From NCBI GenBank assembly GCA_905221605.1, contig CAJNDS010001580.1:389001-453000 (forward strand): DNA of 64,000 nt. Direction: 5' to 3'. Every line of letters begins with the position of its first letter. The first letter of the stretch is position 1. Made by a program: the position numbers and the translations under genes. Below the pieces are notes generated by a model. It was not told the DNA's origin and made no database searches. It saw only the letters and a program-made list of their open reading frames with translations. Source of the stretch: Symbiodinium natans (taxonomy: Eukaryota > Sar > Dinophyceae > Suessiales > Symbiodiniaceae). This document shows, piece by piece, positions 10,356 through 21,060 of the stretch.

Positions 10356-10851
10356 CCCGTAATCTTAGTTGAAAGGCAGAAGACTCCAAAAGGACCGGCC
10401 TTGAGCCATGGAGGCGTCCACCCAAACCTGGGCTCGGAAATCGACGTTCGCACAGATTTTCAGCCGCATGGCTGCACATACAAACTGTCTTTACCGGAAG
10501 GGGCTGCAACATGAGGTGGCGTGATCCTTTCTCCATACAGAAAGAGACCTGCACTAGGGTAGGGTCGAATATGGTAGAACTTGGCAGCTTAAGCCTGTCT
10601 CGTTCAAACGACTTCTAACACAAGCCCGCCGTGTCTTCAAAAGAAAATGATATGCAGGTCCTCCGATTGCTGCCATTGCAGGGTGCGCTGCCTTCTTTTC
10701 CCACAGCTGGGACCGGTCCGAGTTCCCGATTCAGGTGGCATGGTCTGCAAGCGCAGGGGCGTCTGGGGAGACATGGAAAACGGCCCCGCTTGGGCCCCGT
10801 CCTAAGTGTCCAATTTGTACAATGCGACAGTCGTCCTGCCATCCTAAACCT

Positions 10852-10976
10852 GCCTGAAGCGTGGGTCCTCGGCGCGCTTGGTGTCAGTAGACGCGAGTTC
10901 TTTGCCTTCGCCTTCTCCGGCTTCTCCGCTTTCCCCTTCTGTGGCTGAAGCCCGCCCGTTCTCTGCAACCTGGCAA
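10852..10976 (-). CDS. Possible acidic exon
   Basis: The frame opens after ACTTGCCAG|GT and ends at TTCAG|GC. It encodes about 41 residues rich in E, G and K (EGESGEAGEGEGKE). It could be an upstream exon of the ankyrin gene or a separate gene; there is no recognisable domain. Confidence 0.35.
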
Positions 10977-11216
10977 GTTGCTACAGTATCCGGTTCTGCA
11001 AGCATCGTGTGGGGCATCACTCGATCACAATGACTCGACACCTAAAGCGTACATTGGACAGACCGGTGGACCCAGCGCACATCAGCGCACGCCCCTGAGC
11101 ACGCCAAAAGCCCAACGAAGAAGCGTTTTAGGAGCCTACACGTCGCGAACCTTCCAAACTGAACCACCTGCAAAGCCAGTGGTAGGCCCGGACCTTGAAG
11201 CGCAGCTGCAAAGGAA

Positions 11217-11219
11217 AGC

Positions 11220-11288
<69 letters not shown>

Positions 11289-11289
11289 T
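11217..11289 (+). repeat. (GCA)n trinucleotide tract
   Basis: About 24 perfect GCA units. The plus-strand frames would read poly-Ala or poly-Gln and the minus strand poly-Cys, but none is otherwise gene-like. A (GT)n run follows at about 11366-11387. Confidence 0.97.
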
Positions 11290-11565
11290 GCTAAAGCATG
11301 CGGAAACTATTTTTCTGACAGCGTCCTCGTTTTCTGAATGTGTCTGCGTCTGCAAGTGTAGGTGTAATGTGTGTGTGTGTGTGTATACATATTCCTTATT
11401 TTGTAGTGTATGTGTGTGTGCGTGCATGTACAGTGCGCCCCTCTTTTGTCTACACAGTCCGAAGAGTATGATGTCCAAGAAACGTATGTTGAAATGCAGC
11501 TGCGAGCCACCCAAGCATGATGCTCGGATGCTCGGATGCTCGCACCACTTACACACAACTGCACG

Positions 11566-12282
11566 TCACAGCCGCGACAGGGGCATAGGGGCCTCGTGCA
11601 CAATGTGCTCCGTGCGCTTGTTGGCCACGTCCGCGAAGAAAAGGAGGCTGAGCCCCAGGATGGGCAGCAGCCGGGTGCCGGCCGAGGACCGGGCGACCCG
11701 GCGCATGGACCACACGCCTACGGCCTGGCCCATCTGCAAGGAGACGAGGCCAGAGACCATGCTCGAGTACCAGAAGAAGGCCGGAAGCCGCTTCAAGTTG
11801 CGGATGAGCTGCACGATCCACTCCGCCCCATCCTCCAGATGCCCGTTGTGACCGCCGTGGCCATTTTGGGCATTCAAGTGCTTGGTAATCGTCCCCCAGT
11901 AGGCATACATAATGGCCCAGCCAGACCCTGCAGCGTAGAGGAAGAGCCCGCGGGACAGCAGGCTCTGCTGCATGAGGAGCTCTTTCAAGGCCGTGTCGAT
12001 CACGCGGTTCAGTACCCGCAGGGCCTTGAGCCCCACCACAACCAAAGCTATCGCCGAGGCTGGCGACATGCCCTCCAGCTCCCCACGCATGTGAGACAGG
12101 CCCGCGCAAAGGCCCGCCCAGTCGGTCAGGCACTCTTCCACCGGGCGCAGCTGGGTAAACTCGACTTCGCGGAGCTTCAGAGCAGATTCGGCCACGGCCT
12201 CCCGAAGTCTCTGAAGCCTCTGCATCACCTCATCCTTCCGATCCTGCATCTGCTCCCATTTCTTCATCAGGAACAGTGCCAT
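11566..12282 (-). CDS. Coiled-coil / membrane protein of unknown function
   Basis: A single uninterrupted frame of 238 residues. The start ATG at 12282 was chosen because codons upstream of it in the same frame contain no ATG. Residues 1-50 are charged and helical (KKWEQMQDRKDEVMQRLQRL), which suggests a coiled coil. Hydrophobic segments follow near residues 75-90 (SAIALVVVGLKAL), 113-132 (FLYAAGSGWAIMYAYW), 172-190 and 205-222 (LLPILGLSLLFFADV), with a short His/Gly-rich loop between (NGHGGHNGHLED). Size and layout recall PEX11-like peroxisomal membrane proteins, but no diagnostic motif was found. Codons strongly favour G or C endings. No intron is needed, unusual for this window. Confidence 0.65.
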   Translation of the reverse strand: MALFLMKKWEQMQDRKDEVMQRLQRLREAVAESALKLREVEFTQLRPVEECLTDWAGLCAGLSHMRGELEGMSPASAIALVVVGLKALRVLNRVIDTALKELLMQQSLLSRGLFLYAAGSGWAIMYAYWGTITKHLNAQNGHGGHNGHLEDGAEWIVQLIRNLKRLPAFFWYSSMVSGLVSLQMGQAVGVWSMRRVARSSAGTRLLPILGLSLLFFADVANKRTEHIVHEAPMPLSRL

Positions 12283-12939
12283 GATCGATCGGTGCGAGAA
12301 GCTACGGAGCAACTTTGTCCTACCTAGCTGACGGGGGTCAGTGGCTTTCTTGGGCGCTCAGACGAGGAGTGGGCGCTCGGAGTGGGCTCGTGCGTTTGAG
12401 GCTCGTCGTTCTTCAGCTTTAGACGTTCTCTCAGCCAAAAGCAAGGTGTTAGTAGGCTTGGGCCAGCATGTCAGAAGATTTCGTCCCCAGCCCTAGCCGC
12501 CTTGCAAACATCTTAGACGATCCTTAGAACAACCCTTCCCATATCCTCCCTTCCTTCCCTGCCTTCCTTGGCTCGGCTGGGTTGCGGGCGGGCTCGCTGT
12601 AAGGATCACCGTTCACAATGGGTGGCCGTGCAATGGTCTGGTCCACCGGCGAAGGTGGCGGGGCTCCGCTATAATCCGTGTGCACCTAGCACAGATTAGC
12701 ACAGGACGTGGCCCAAAGGCAAAAAAAACAATCACAGAAAACAATGTCTCGGGCACCGGCTGTGTGGATTTTTGTAGATGGATACGCTGACCTGCATCAA
12801 GAGACAAAAGCGCGACCACAAGGCTTGCAGACGGGCTTTGCACGGCACCATGGGACCTACACGGAGGGCCATCAAAAGCCTCTCCTCCACTCTGAACCTT
12901 CTGAGTCCAACAAACTCTTAAGGGCTCCAGACCCTCGCC

Positions 12940-13003
12940 CAAAAAAGGCTAACCTTAATTTATCTAGTAGGATTCTCTATAACCAAAAAGGTTAGAGGTT
13001 ACC
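12940..13003. repeat. Small inverted-repeat element (same type as 34.05 kb)
   Basis: AGGCTAACCTTAATTTATCT near one end and AAAAAGGTTAGAGGTTACC at the other. About 60 bases, non-coding. Confidence 0.45.
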
Positions 13004-13144
13004 TGCCCAGTCCCTAAGCATGCTTTGCTCGTGCTCTTCTTTGGGCCTCAAGATGAAGGGATCGTCGCCCTTCTTCCTTCGCAAGGTCGCATCCAGCTGC
13101 GCTGCGTGGAGGACTCCACACCTGCAGATCAGAATCATGTGCAT

Positions 13145-13279
13145 TTTAGGGTTTAGGGTTTAGGGCTTAGTTTAGGGTATAGGGTTTAGGGTTTGGGGTT
13201 TAGGGTTTAGGGTTTAGGGTTTAGGGTTTAGGGTTTAGGGTTTAGGGTTTAGGGTTTAGGGCTTAGGGCTTAGGGTCTA
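13145..13279 (+). repeat. TTTAGGG array
   Basis: About nineteen units, mostly perfect, with GCTTAGGG variants at both ends. An inverted-repeat element begins almost directly after it. Confidence 0.97.
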
Positions 13280-13283
13280 GCAT

Positions 13284-13396
13284 TCATATGGGCGGTTTGC
13301 GAAAAAAAGAGAGCCCGAATATATATAGACCCCAAATAGTAGGATTCCCTTCTTATCAAAATAAGACACCGCTAATTTCGGAGACCCCCATATTCA
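13284..13396. mobile_element. Inverted-repeat element, family B
   Basis: The left arm CATATGGGCGGTTTGCGAAA pairs imperfectly with the right arm TTTCGGAGACCCCCATATTC; an inner GTAGGATTCCCTTCTTAT is shared with the copies at 15.4 and 35.4 kb. About 110 bases, no coding capacity, MITE-like. Confidence 0.7.
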
Positions 13397-13535
13397 GTTC
13401 TGTGGCCATTGTTGTTGATGTATTGCTGCTATCCTTCGCGTCACAGCTTGGTCTGGATACGCAGTCTGCACAGTTCGAACCATCTGAGAGCCAAGCAAAG
13501 GCAGCCACGTGCAAAGGATCCTTTGAAAAGCAGGA

Positions 13536-13626
13536 TAATCGTAATAGTAATAGTAATAGTAATAATAATAGTAATAGCAATAGCAATAGTAATCGTAATC
13601 GTTATAGGTATAGTTATAGTAATCGT
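13536..13626 (+). repeat. Imperfect (AATAGT)n hexamer tract
   Basis: A run of AATAGT units interrupted by AATAAT, AATCGT and TATAGT. The frames it opens on both strands are low-complexity by-products. Confidence 0.9.
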
Positions 13627-13639
13627 ATGTTTTCCGATC

Positions 13640-15395
13640 ATGCGTGCGCACCAAAGACATGGGGAAGTCTAAGCCTACCCATGCCCCTCTGGCACAGTGC
13701 CACAGATTTCTCAGTCATTGCAATCACAATCGCTTGTACGTTGCTTGGTCCTTCTGATGGTTGCCATGTGGGCGCGACACGACCTCAGCTGAACACACCA
13801 CCAGCGTTTCAGGCAAAACAACTTTCCCAGCACGCACGTCTCAAACCCTGATGCGTCATCCTGTGCATGCCAGCCTTGCCACCAATCCTACCAAGAGCCT
13901 TGGCAGCTGTAAACCGACGCATGCTGTCACTACACAAACCTTGGGTCGAAGCCTCCCAGCAAAGCCGAAACAGTACGGTATCGAATCACTGAACCACAAT
14001 GGCCACGGATCATCTCATCTACCCTCCAAAAGAGTCTACGCAACTTGAGCATTTCCGTCGCTTGCCCATGACTCAAGCACCCTGGTCACAGCAGCCGGCA
14101 CGCCACTTGCGAAGAAAAACACAGACAGCAACCTATGGGCGTCTGTGAACCCGGCCTGATGAAATCAAACTGCATGAACACCAATTTCATGGGAACTCAT
14201 GCAGCCCAAGTTCAGTCCGAACTTCTTCAAAAAACCAAACAAAAATCATTAAGCATGGAATGGAACAAGGCAAAAGTGCGGAAAATGAATCCTGAATCCT
14301 CTCTTACTTCATTTGTTCATGCTTTTGGAAACCAAAGACCAAAAAAACAAAACATAGTACACGCTGCGCAGAGTCAAGAGAGCATCTGGAACCACGAAAT
14401 GGAACCACCACTCACATCGCAAATGCTACTCACATCGCCCGCCCGAATCTCAACGTGCCCCAATGTCTTGCATGGCATCGACGCTTGGCACTTCGAACGG
14501 CGCCGTCCCAGCGTGGCTCCGAGACCGAGCGCTCTGAGGATTTCGACGCAGTTGCAAACGCCTTTCCTAGGGACTTCGACAGCTGGCGCAAAGCTTGCGT
14601 TCGCCCTTGCGCGAGCTTGCGCACGCTCGAAGGGTGCACCTTATTCAGCGATCGAGGTTTTGCTAATCGCCCTCAGAACCATGTCGCAAGAGCCTGCTGA
14701 AAAGAACAACCCTCTCATGGTTGGCGATGTGCAAAGACCGGGCGGAGTACGTGCTCCAAATCACCAAATCGAAAGACGTTGCCGAAATGTTTCGAAATGT
14801 CTGCTCTCTGGCAGACCTCATGCACCCTGTCCGAATAAGGTTCTGCTTCAGCGCATGTGCATACACTGGACAGCCATTGGCTTGCACTCCTCCCATCGTA
14901 CTGTCCCAGCAAACCCAGATGCGAGTCCTGGTAGCACATAGCGACACACAACGTATCAGCAGTTGTGTAGTAGTGCGCTTCGCTGGGCATGACAAAAAGT
15001 TGCATGGGGTGTGTACGGCTGACCTGGCTGCGTCCGAATGCCATAGCTGATCACCTTCCAGCCTTTTTCTGCACACGCTGCCCTGCAAACGCGCAGCATG
15101 TACGGCCAGCCCACCTGCTCAAGCGAGAGGTTCCTTTGGCACTACATTGCACAACTTACTTTTGCAGGTGTGGGAGTGATGGGTAAACGAATCTGATGAT
15201 TCCATCTGTTCCTCCGTGTTCGTCCATATCCTGGCACAGTTGCCCGGCCTTTGACATGTTGTCAAAGCGCAACGGCGTGCCACATGGCAAAGCAATGGAC
15301 AAGCCTGGGACGGAGGGAAATGGGGAAGGGCGTGAACTTAGTCGCTCTGAAGGCTCATGCGGCGAAAGGAAGTAAGAAAGTCGAGTCCAAGTAAC
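13640..15395. other. No gene supported
   Basis: Both strands are open in places: a plus frame at 14135-14941 and partly opposed frames at 14715-15050. None shows a domain, steady codon preference or convincing splice sites. The most protein-like stretch is on the plus strand at 14721-14850 (VAEMFRNVCSLADLMH), without boundaries. Confidence 0.4.
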
Positions 15396-15397
15396 TA

Positions 15398-15505
15398 CGT
15401 GGGGGTTTGCGAGTATACGGGACCCCCCCCCCTAATATAGACCCCCAAATAGTAGGATTGTCCGTGCAGCCAAATAAGGTCACCCCCAATATCATAAAAC
15501 TCCTT
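15398..15505. mobile_element. Inverted-repeat element, family B
   Basis: Starts GGGGGTTTGCGAGTATACGG and contains AAATAGTAGGATTG, shared with 13.3 kb, and CACCCCCAATATC near its end. A run of ten C's interrupts the left half. Confidence 0.6.
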
Positions 15506-15563
15506 AAGTCCAGCTAAGGAAAGCTGGCACCTCCCAAGCCTGGGCCTGGCCCTACTCAAGCCT

Positions 15564-16660
15564 TCAACGCGAGAAATCCCGGTTCATGGCTTCCCGGCTG
15601 TACTGCTGCAGAGGAATCTCCTGCAACGTGGACCTCAGGCTGGTAAATGCCCTTACACCCCGATAAGCACGGAAGCTGGCTTTTGCAGGGCTTGCCACTG
15701 CGGAGTAGGATAAACCTAGTTCATAATTGATCCAACCAGTTTTGCCTGCGCAGATGAATTTGAGTCGAAAGTCCCGCATATGAGCACAAACGACGGAGAG
15801 GGGAGAAGTAGGAGAGAAGGGGGAGGGGAGAAGGAGCGGATCCCATCACATCATGGTTGATGCATCAAGGGCGAATCGCCTCACGCGACCCCAAACCAAG
15901 TACTTGCTAAACGAGGACTGCCGCTACGCTCCCAGGAACTAGCTTTCGTGACCAGCGTGAAGCATCAAGTTCTGCACTGATCCCACTGATAAACATTGGC
16001 TAAGTTGGAGTGCCATCCGCGGTGTACATCTGGGATGCACGCACGGTGTACTTCACTGGCTCGGAGACAGCCTCGCGGCTTCTGGCTTAGGGTTTAGGGT
16101 TTAGGGTTTAGGGTTTAGGGTTTAGGGTTTAGGGCTTAGGGTTTAGGGTTTACTGCGCCTCCGGAGAATGCTACATACTCAAGAATTCTGGAGCTGGCGC
16201 CGTCTCCATCGTCGCTTCCACATCTCCCGTCGCAGAGCAGTCCAAGTTGTGAAGACCGCCTTGTCAGCCGCATGCCCGCGCTGCGGAGCGTGAGTGCGAG
16301 TTTTTGTCATCAAACTCGGAGCTCTCTTGACAAGCTGAAACACCTCCTTTCTACGTTCATCCCCATCTACGATGAAATTTCACAAACTCATCGATCGCGC
16401 CTGCGAGGCCGGTGCCCTTGGCCTTGAGCCAAGCTTCCTTCTTCGTCCACATCCCGAAGAAGCGTTCGGCTAAGCCGGGGGCCTGGACTGAAGCAACACG
16501 AGCAGTATCACCTTGATGGCAGCTGCCTCGACCTGCTCAGGCCTGGGCAGCATCCGAGGACACCTGCGCATGGCAGGGCTGGAGTGACAGTCATGCTGCA
16601 GAGGGGACTGGCAACACTCCCGCAGACAAGGGAAAACACAGTGGCGCCTCGTCTAACGCC
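15564..16660. other. Mostly non-coding stretch
   Basis: Apart from the TTTAGGG array at 16087 and a short minus-strand frame at 15600-15779 (MRDFRLKFICAGKTG) that could be a small exon, no coding signal could be supported. Confidence 0.35.
16087..16152 (+). repeat. TTTAGGG array
   Basis: Nine units, one GCTTAGGG variant. No neighbouring exon recognised. Confidence 0.96.
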
Positions 16661-16669
16661 GACACTTCA

Positions 16670-17197
16670 GAAGCCGTGAAGAATCGCTGGGCCAATCTGC
16701 GGAAAGGCCTTCGATTCAGCACCAGTATGTTGCTTCCCCTTCTCCTGCCCGTTAATATTATTAATCATATACATACTATTCGTAATATGATAGATACTAC
16801 AGATATTGTTCAGATTATTCATAGGTTTTTTGTGCGCCTTGGCCGATGTAGCTCGACATCGATTCCAACAGGCAAGGCCTCTCCTTCCAAAGCTCAGCTG
16901 GTCAAGCAGCTACTGGCAAAGCAGCTTAGAGCGAAGGAAATTAAGCTGTATGAAACCACGCCAAGCCCCATTAAGGCCATGAGAAGCTGGCCACATTTCC
17001 AAAAATGGGTTGAAGCCGCAGTTCAGGAGGCAAACTGGCGAGCGATGGACGATGCTAGACGACTGCCGCAGATCAGTCGACGCGGATCCTGGACCCGTCT
17101 GCTTTGGCGAATACACCAGGAGCGCGCCCACCTTTGGCAGCAGGTCATCAGGAGATCATGGCAGCAAGGATCTGCAATGAGTGGAAAAGGCTGTTAA
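16670..17197 (+). CDS. Candidate plus-strand gene fragment
   Basis: One of very few gene-like stretches on the plus strand. A first segment (KNRWANLRKGLRFST) ends at ACCA|GTATGT. It is followed by about 100 AT-rich bases (16725-16824) ending in CATAG. Downstream codons read KASPSKAQLVKQLLAK and MRSWPHFQKWVEAAVQEAN up to a stop at 17197. The AT-rich tract has the length and composition of an intron, but the frame entered after splicing differs from the long open frame, so a further small intron would be needed. Family not recognised. Confidence 0.35.
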   Translation, partial: EAVKNRWANLRKGLRFSTSMLLPLLLPVNIINHIHTIRNMIDTTDIVQIIHRFFVRLGRCSSTSIPTGKASPSKAQLVKQLLAKQLRAKEIKLYETTPSPIKAMRSWPHFQKWVEAAVQEANWRAMDDARRLPQISRRGSWTRLLWRIHQERAHLWQQVIRRSWQQGSAMSGKGC

Positions 17198-17577
17198 CCT
17201 GCTGTCACTCAAGCTGCAGCCTCTCCAGAATGCGACACGCTGAAACTGCAGCGCTGCGCAGCCAGAGGCATGGCCAACGACGGCCTCACTGCCATGTCGT
17301 ACCCGCACAGGATGGCAAGACGCAGCGGTCATGCAGCAGACAAGTGCAGAGCAGAGCCCAATAACAACGCTCGGCGGACGCTAGTGCTAGTAAGCTCGGA
17401 GCTTGCCATGCATGCCGTACTGAAACTTGATGCTCGCTGCGTCGAGCCCTGCCAGAGCACAGCTTGTGTCGAGACCTGGGATCCAGCGGATCCCGAGGGC
17501 CACACCCAAGCGCTCCGCCAGCAGGCATCGCAAGGAAGCGCGCATCCAAACCTCAGCAGCCGAGTTGCCCCAAATTG

Positions 17578-17720
17578 GGGGGGGGGGGATATTAAGGGGA
17601 CATTAGGGGATACTAGGGGGCTAATAGCGGGGGGATCTTGCGGGGATATTGGGGGGGTCTTGGGGGGATCTTGGGGGGATCTTGGGGTCTGGGGGTCATA
17701 TTGGGGTGACCCGATGAGGC
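17578..17720 (+). repeat. G-rich simple repeat
   Basis: GGGGGGATATTAAGGGGACATTAGGGGATAC leads into repeated GGGGGGATCTTG units. The first part resembles family C elements; the second is a short tandem array. Confidence 0.7.
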
Positions 17721-17837
17721 ACTGGCGAATCGCTTCCTCGCACCATCAGAGCTGAAACTCTCAGCCCGACGTCGCTCATCCGAGCCTCAACATGAGCCAG
17801 AACATTCCAGGACGCACTCAGGACGAGCACCCCCGGA

Positions 17838-17885
17838 AAACCCTAAACCCTAAACCCTAAACCCGCAACCCTAAACCCTAAACTG
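17838..17885 (-). repeat. CCCTAAA array
   Basis: Six units with one CCCGCAA variant, 130 bases from an oppositely oriented array. Confidence 0.95.
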
Positions 17886-18012
17886 AGACATCTCGGTGCC
17901 CTACTCAAGAGCTCCATCTGCTCGTCTGGCTCTTCGCCCAAGTCCCAGACCAGACACACCGTGGCACCTCAGGGCATGCCAAGGTCGGGCTTGGCTTGGA
18001 AGGGATGGGCCG

Positions 18013-18127
18013 GGTTTAGGGTTTAGGGTTTAGGGTTTAGGGTTTAGGGTTTAGGGTTTAGGGTTTAGGGTTTAGGGTTTAGGGTTTAGGGTTTAGGGTT
18101 TAGGGTTTAGGGTTTAGGGTTTAGGGC
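18013..18127 (+). repeat. TTTAGGG array
   Basis: Sixteen essentially perfect units; one of the most homogeneous arrays here. Confidence 0.97.
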
Positions 18128-18978
18128 TGCAAGGCTTGAGATGGCTTGAGATCGCTTGGATCCGCTCAGGGCAAGGCTTCCGGCGTCAGCGTCCTGCGAA
18201 CCCCAACTTGGGTGCGCATTGGTGCACACATCCCTCCCTGGAGCGTATGTAGGGCGTCCAAGCTAGAATTGACACGCCACGAGGCTGAATGGAGTCATAC
18301 AGCACTCCATGCTACAGTGCGGAAGTCGAGTGGAAGTGTGTTGAGCGCAACTTTTGCGCTAGGTTCTCAGAGTCACAAGAATTCCCCATCATGTCCCATT
18401 GCTCCCCAGTCCTGCCGCACCCGAGACTTGCGCCGCCGCCGCCTGAAAGATTGAAATGGAAAAGGAGAACATAACTGTTGTCATCAGTTATTACATAGTG
18501 ATTACCTGATAGCACTCGATTCGAACCAAAACTAGAACCGTCGATCTTCGGGCTGCTCGAGTTGCAGGAACAGTGGCGACGGCCTACTCAGCACAGCAGC
18601 GGCACAGAAAATGGCAAAGCCAAGGCGCCCGAGGCTTGGAACGGAAGTTTCTGCCAACACCAGCTTACACCTTTTTGCCCCAAAGCCCTTGAAGTTCCCA
18701 AGCAGCACCCCCAAAACCCTCCCAACATCCCAACACCCAAAGGACCTTCCATGCCAGGGGCCCGGCCCAAAGCGCAGCCACGGTCCCGGAACAGGGCTGC
18801 GTGGCTCCCGGCGATAGCGAGCCTTGGAGAAGACCACCCAACCGGGGCATCTCCTCTTCTACGATGTGTAGGGGGGGCAACAAGTTTATCAAGTCTCCAA
18901 CTCTCCAAGAAGCCCCACAGCAGCCGCAAAACACAAACGCAAACAAACGCAACAGGGAACCTGCTAAAGGTCTTCGAA

Positions 18979-19045
18979 TCTACATATATATACACATATA
19001 TATATATATATATATAGATATATGATTATATATATATATATAAAT
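18979..19045. repeat. (TA)n tract
   Basis: Two runs of alternating TA separated by GATATATGAT. It follows directly on an exon-like minus-strand segment and probably lies in an intron. Confidence 0.95.
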
Positions 19046-19069
19046 CGGAAGCTGTCCCTGCATATCTGA

Positions 19070-19870
19070 CTGGAGCCCTCAATGCTCGGAGGTGGTCTCT
19101 CAAACTGACGCTGCGCAGAGACCTCCAAGCCCGTCGCGTAGTAGTCCGACCACAGCGCCGCTTTGGGCGCAGGCAGCGGGGCCCCGGCTCCCCGCCTCGA
19201 AACCAGAAACTTGCATCGCGGAAGGTCTAACAGTCTAACCGAGCCTGAACAAGGATTCACCACGTGACAGGCCGAGCAAGGCATGGCCGGCCGAGGCTTC
19301 TGAAATCCCATCCAAGCCCGCGACCAAAGAAGTGTGGGGACCTGAAGGTGCATAAAAGAGAAAACTCAGGTGCCGAAGCCGAAGGCGCTCGTGGTATTGC
19401 ATGGTAGCTGCACTGCCTCTGCATGTGCCACTAGGCTCCGAGCCCCACCCTCCAGGTGCAGCACCCGTTTCCGGAGCTGGCGCTCCGCCGGTGAGCCCAG
19501 CGCGGCTTGGAGGAAGCGCACACCCTGAGCCCCGAGGCGACGGGTGGCACAACACGGCCACGTCACGTACTACACGCACCCACACCCCACAATACCTCGG
19601 ACCTCCAGTGTCTGGTCCCATGCGAAGTGCGTGTGGCCGAAGAGGTGAAGCCTCAGACGATTCTAGCACCGCCGAGATCTGCAAAACAACAGGGGTGCCG
19701 CGGCCGGCATGGAGTCGCAAGAGGTTGCAAGAAGTCGCGGCTGCGCACGGCTGAGCACGGCTGAGGTTCAGGCGTTGGCTGGAGGCGTGCCAGGCGCTCC
19801 GCGAGGAAGCGGGAGCCGGAGGCTTGAGTCAACTGCGGGAAGTAGAGAAAGCGCCTTGGGCTCAGATGGA
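19070..19870 (-). CDS. Candidate multi-exon gene, family unknown
   Basis: Three minus-strand stretches in different frames share strong G/C-ending codon preference and ordinary protein composition. In transcript order these are about 19850-19775 (ASGSRFLAERLARLQP), about 19550-19385 (GVRFLQAALGSPAERQLRK, LEGGARSLVAHAEA) and about 19205-19070 (ALWSDYYATGLEVSAQRQ). Splice sites were not fixed. No domain is recognisable. The opposite strand also has long open frames, a usual side effect of GC-rich coding DNA. Confidence 0.4.
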
Positions 19871-19969
19871 CTGAGGCTTTGGGCAATAAACAGAGGCTCG
19901 TCTAAAGGTGGCCAATGACGGGGTCAAACTTGATAGTTTGGGCCTTCGAGCAAGCCAACCCAGCCCTAT

Positions 19970-20068
19970 TTGGGATGTTCCCCCTTATTCTAACATTCCT
20001 TAATCGTGATTATAGTGCCCCTATTATAACCCCTATTAAGGACTGTTCGTATGAGGGGAACAGTCCAA
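19970..20068. mobile_element. Inverted-repeat element, family A copy 1
   Basis: A near-palindrome of 99 bases: TTGGGATGTTCCCCCTTATT at one end and GAGGGGAACAGTCCAA at the other, with paired inner blocks (CCTTAATCGTGATTATAG and CTATTAAGG). There is no coding capacity. Three further copies are at 20.4, 34.7 and 37.1 kb. Confidence 0.88.
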
Positions 20069-20400
20069 TAGCTTCTTCGAAAGTCACCAACGACCTGGCG
20101 ACACGGAGACATTCATGCCCGAGCTCCCTGCTTCTCGGGTAGAAGCTCCAGCCGCGGCAAGAAGTGAGACATGGACACCACCTCAGTTTAGGGTTTAGTA
20201 GGGTTCATGGGAGGACGAAAAAAAACAAGCACTATTTGTGCGAACAGCCATGGAGAAATTACAGAACTTCACCTAAAAGGCGGGGCCAGAATGTGAATAT
20301 TGGGAATATCGACCGACGCTCACAGGTCCACCTGCTCACCGCGTTTCCTTGCTGCCACCGCCTCCTCGAAGCTCACCTTGGCGCATGTGAGCAACCGAAC

Positions 20401-20510
20401 TTGGGATGTTCCTCCTTATACTAACAGTCCTTAATTACTGGGGATTGTACCCCTACTATAGTACCTCTAATCCCTATTGAGGACTGTTTGCTTTAGGGGG
20501 AACATCCCAA
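20401..20510. mobile_element. Inverted-repeat element, family A copy 2
   Basis: TTGGGATGTTCCTCCTTATA pairs with GGGGGAACATCCCAA; inner ACAGTCCTTAATTAC pairs with CTATTGAGGACTGT. It is flanked by AAC on both sides, a possible 3-base target duplication. Confidence 0.9.
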
Positions 20511-20744
20511 AACTGAGCCATCACTGAAACCAAGGGCTTGTTGCGCAAAAGCTCAAGAGAAATTGCATGCTCGGGGCTTCATGGGCCTTGCTGGGTACCA
20601 GATAAAGGGAGGCCACCTACTTCGCTTCTGAATAGCAATCGGCCTTTGCGCTTCTTCTCGTTTTCATTGGTAAGCCAAGGATATTCCATTCTGCCAAAAG
20701 CGTTGTGCCAGCCAGTCTACACCCGAACACACCCTTCACCAGCA

Positions 20745-21060
20745 AACTTGCAGCGTAAGGACGAGGCCAACTGCACGTTCGACGAGGCCTTCCGCAGTTC
20801 TTCAACGAAGACACTTCAGAAACCCTAAACCCTAAACCCTAAACCCAGTGTGTTGGCATGAAGAGCATCGTCATCAGTTGCTTCCGGGCATCTCCTCCTG
20901 ATGTTCGGCTCTCCTTGTGCCACCTCTGGGTGATTGTTTTCCTCCGTTTCCTTCTGCATCAGCTCCCCGCCCTGCTTCTTGACATTTTGAGACAAAGAGC
21001 TCGCTGACTTTGTCGAGCAGAAAGTGGGTTAGGACATCGACGCTTGGAAAAAAAAAACTG
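20745..21060 (-). CDS. Candidate two-exon fragment
   Basis: Two minus-strand frames flank a small CCCTAAA array. About 21030-20915 reads VLTHFLLDKVSELFVSKCQ and about 20820-20750 reads FVEELRKASSNVQLASS, ending at TTTGCTG|GTGAAG. Both look like amphipathic helical protein, consistent with one gene whose intron holds the array. Exact joins are not resolved and no family is recognised. Confidence 0.35.
20819..20848 (-). repeat. Short CCCTAAA array
   Basis: Four units between two exon-like minus-strand segments. Confidence 0.93.

Noticed and set aside
11195-11851. Plus-strand frame of 218 codons with a long poly-Gln run
   Set aside because: It opens because of the (GCA)n tract, runs into a (GT)n tract, and its remaining part is antisense to the better minus-strand gene at 11566-12282.
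14135-14941. Plus-strand frame of 268 codons
   Set aside because: No domain, no steady codon preference, mixed composition, and overlapping minus-strand frames equally open.
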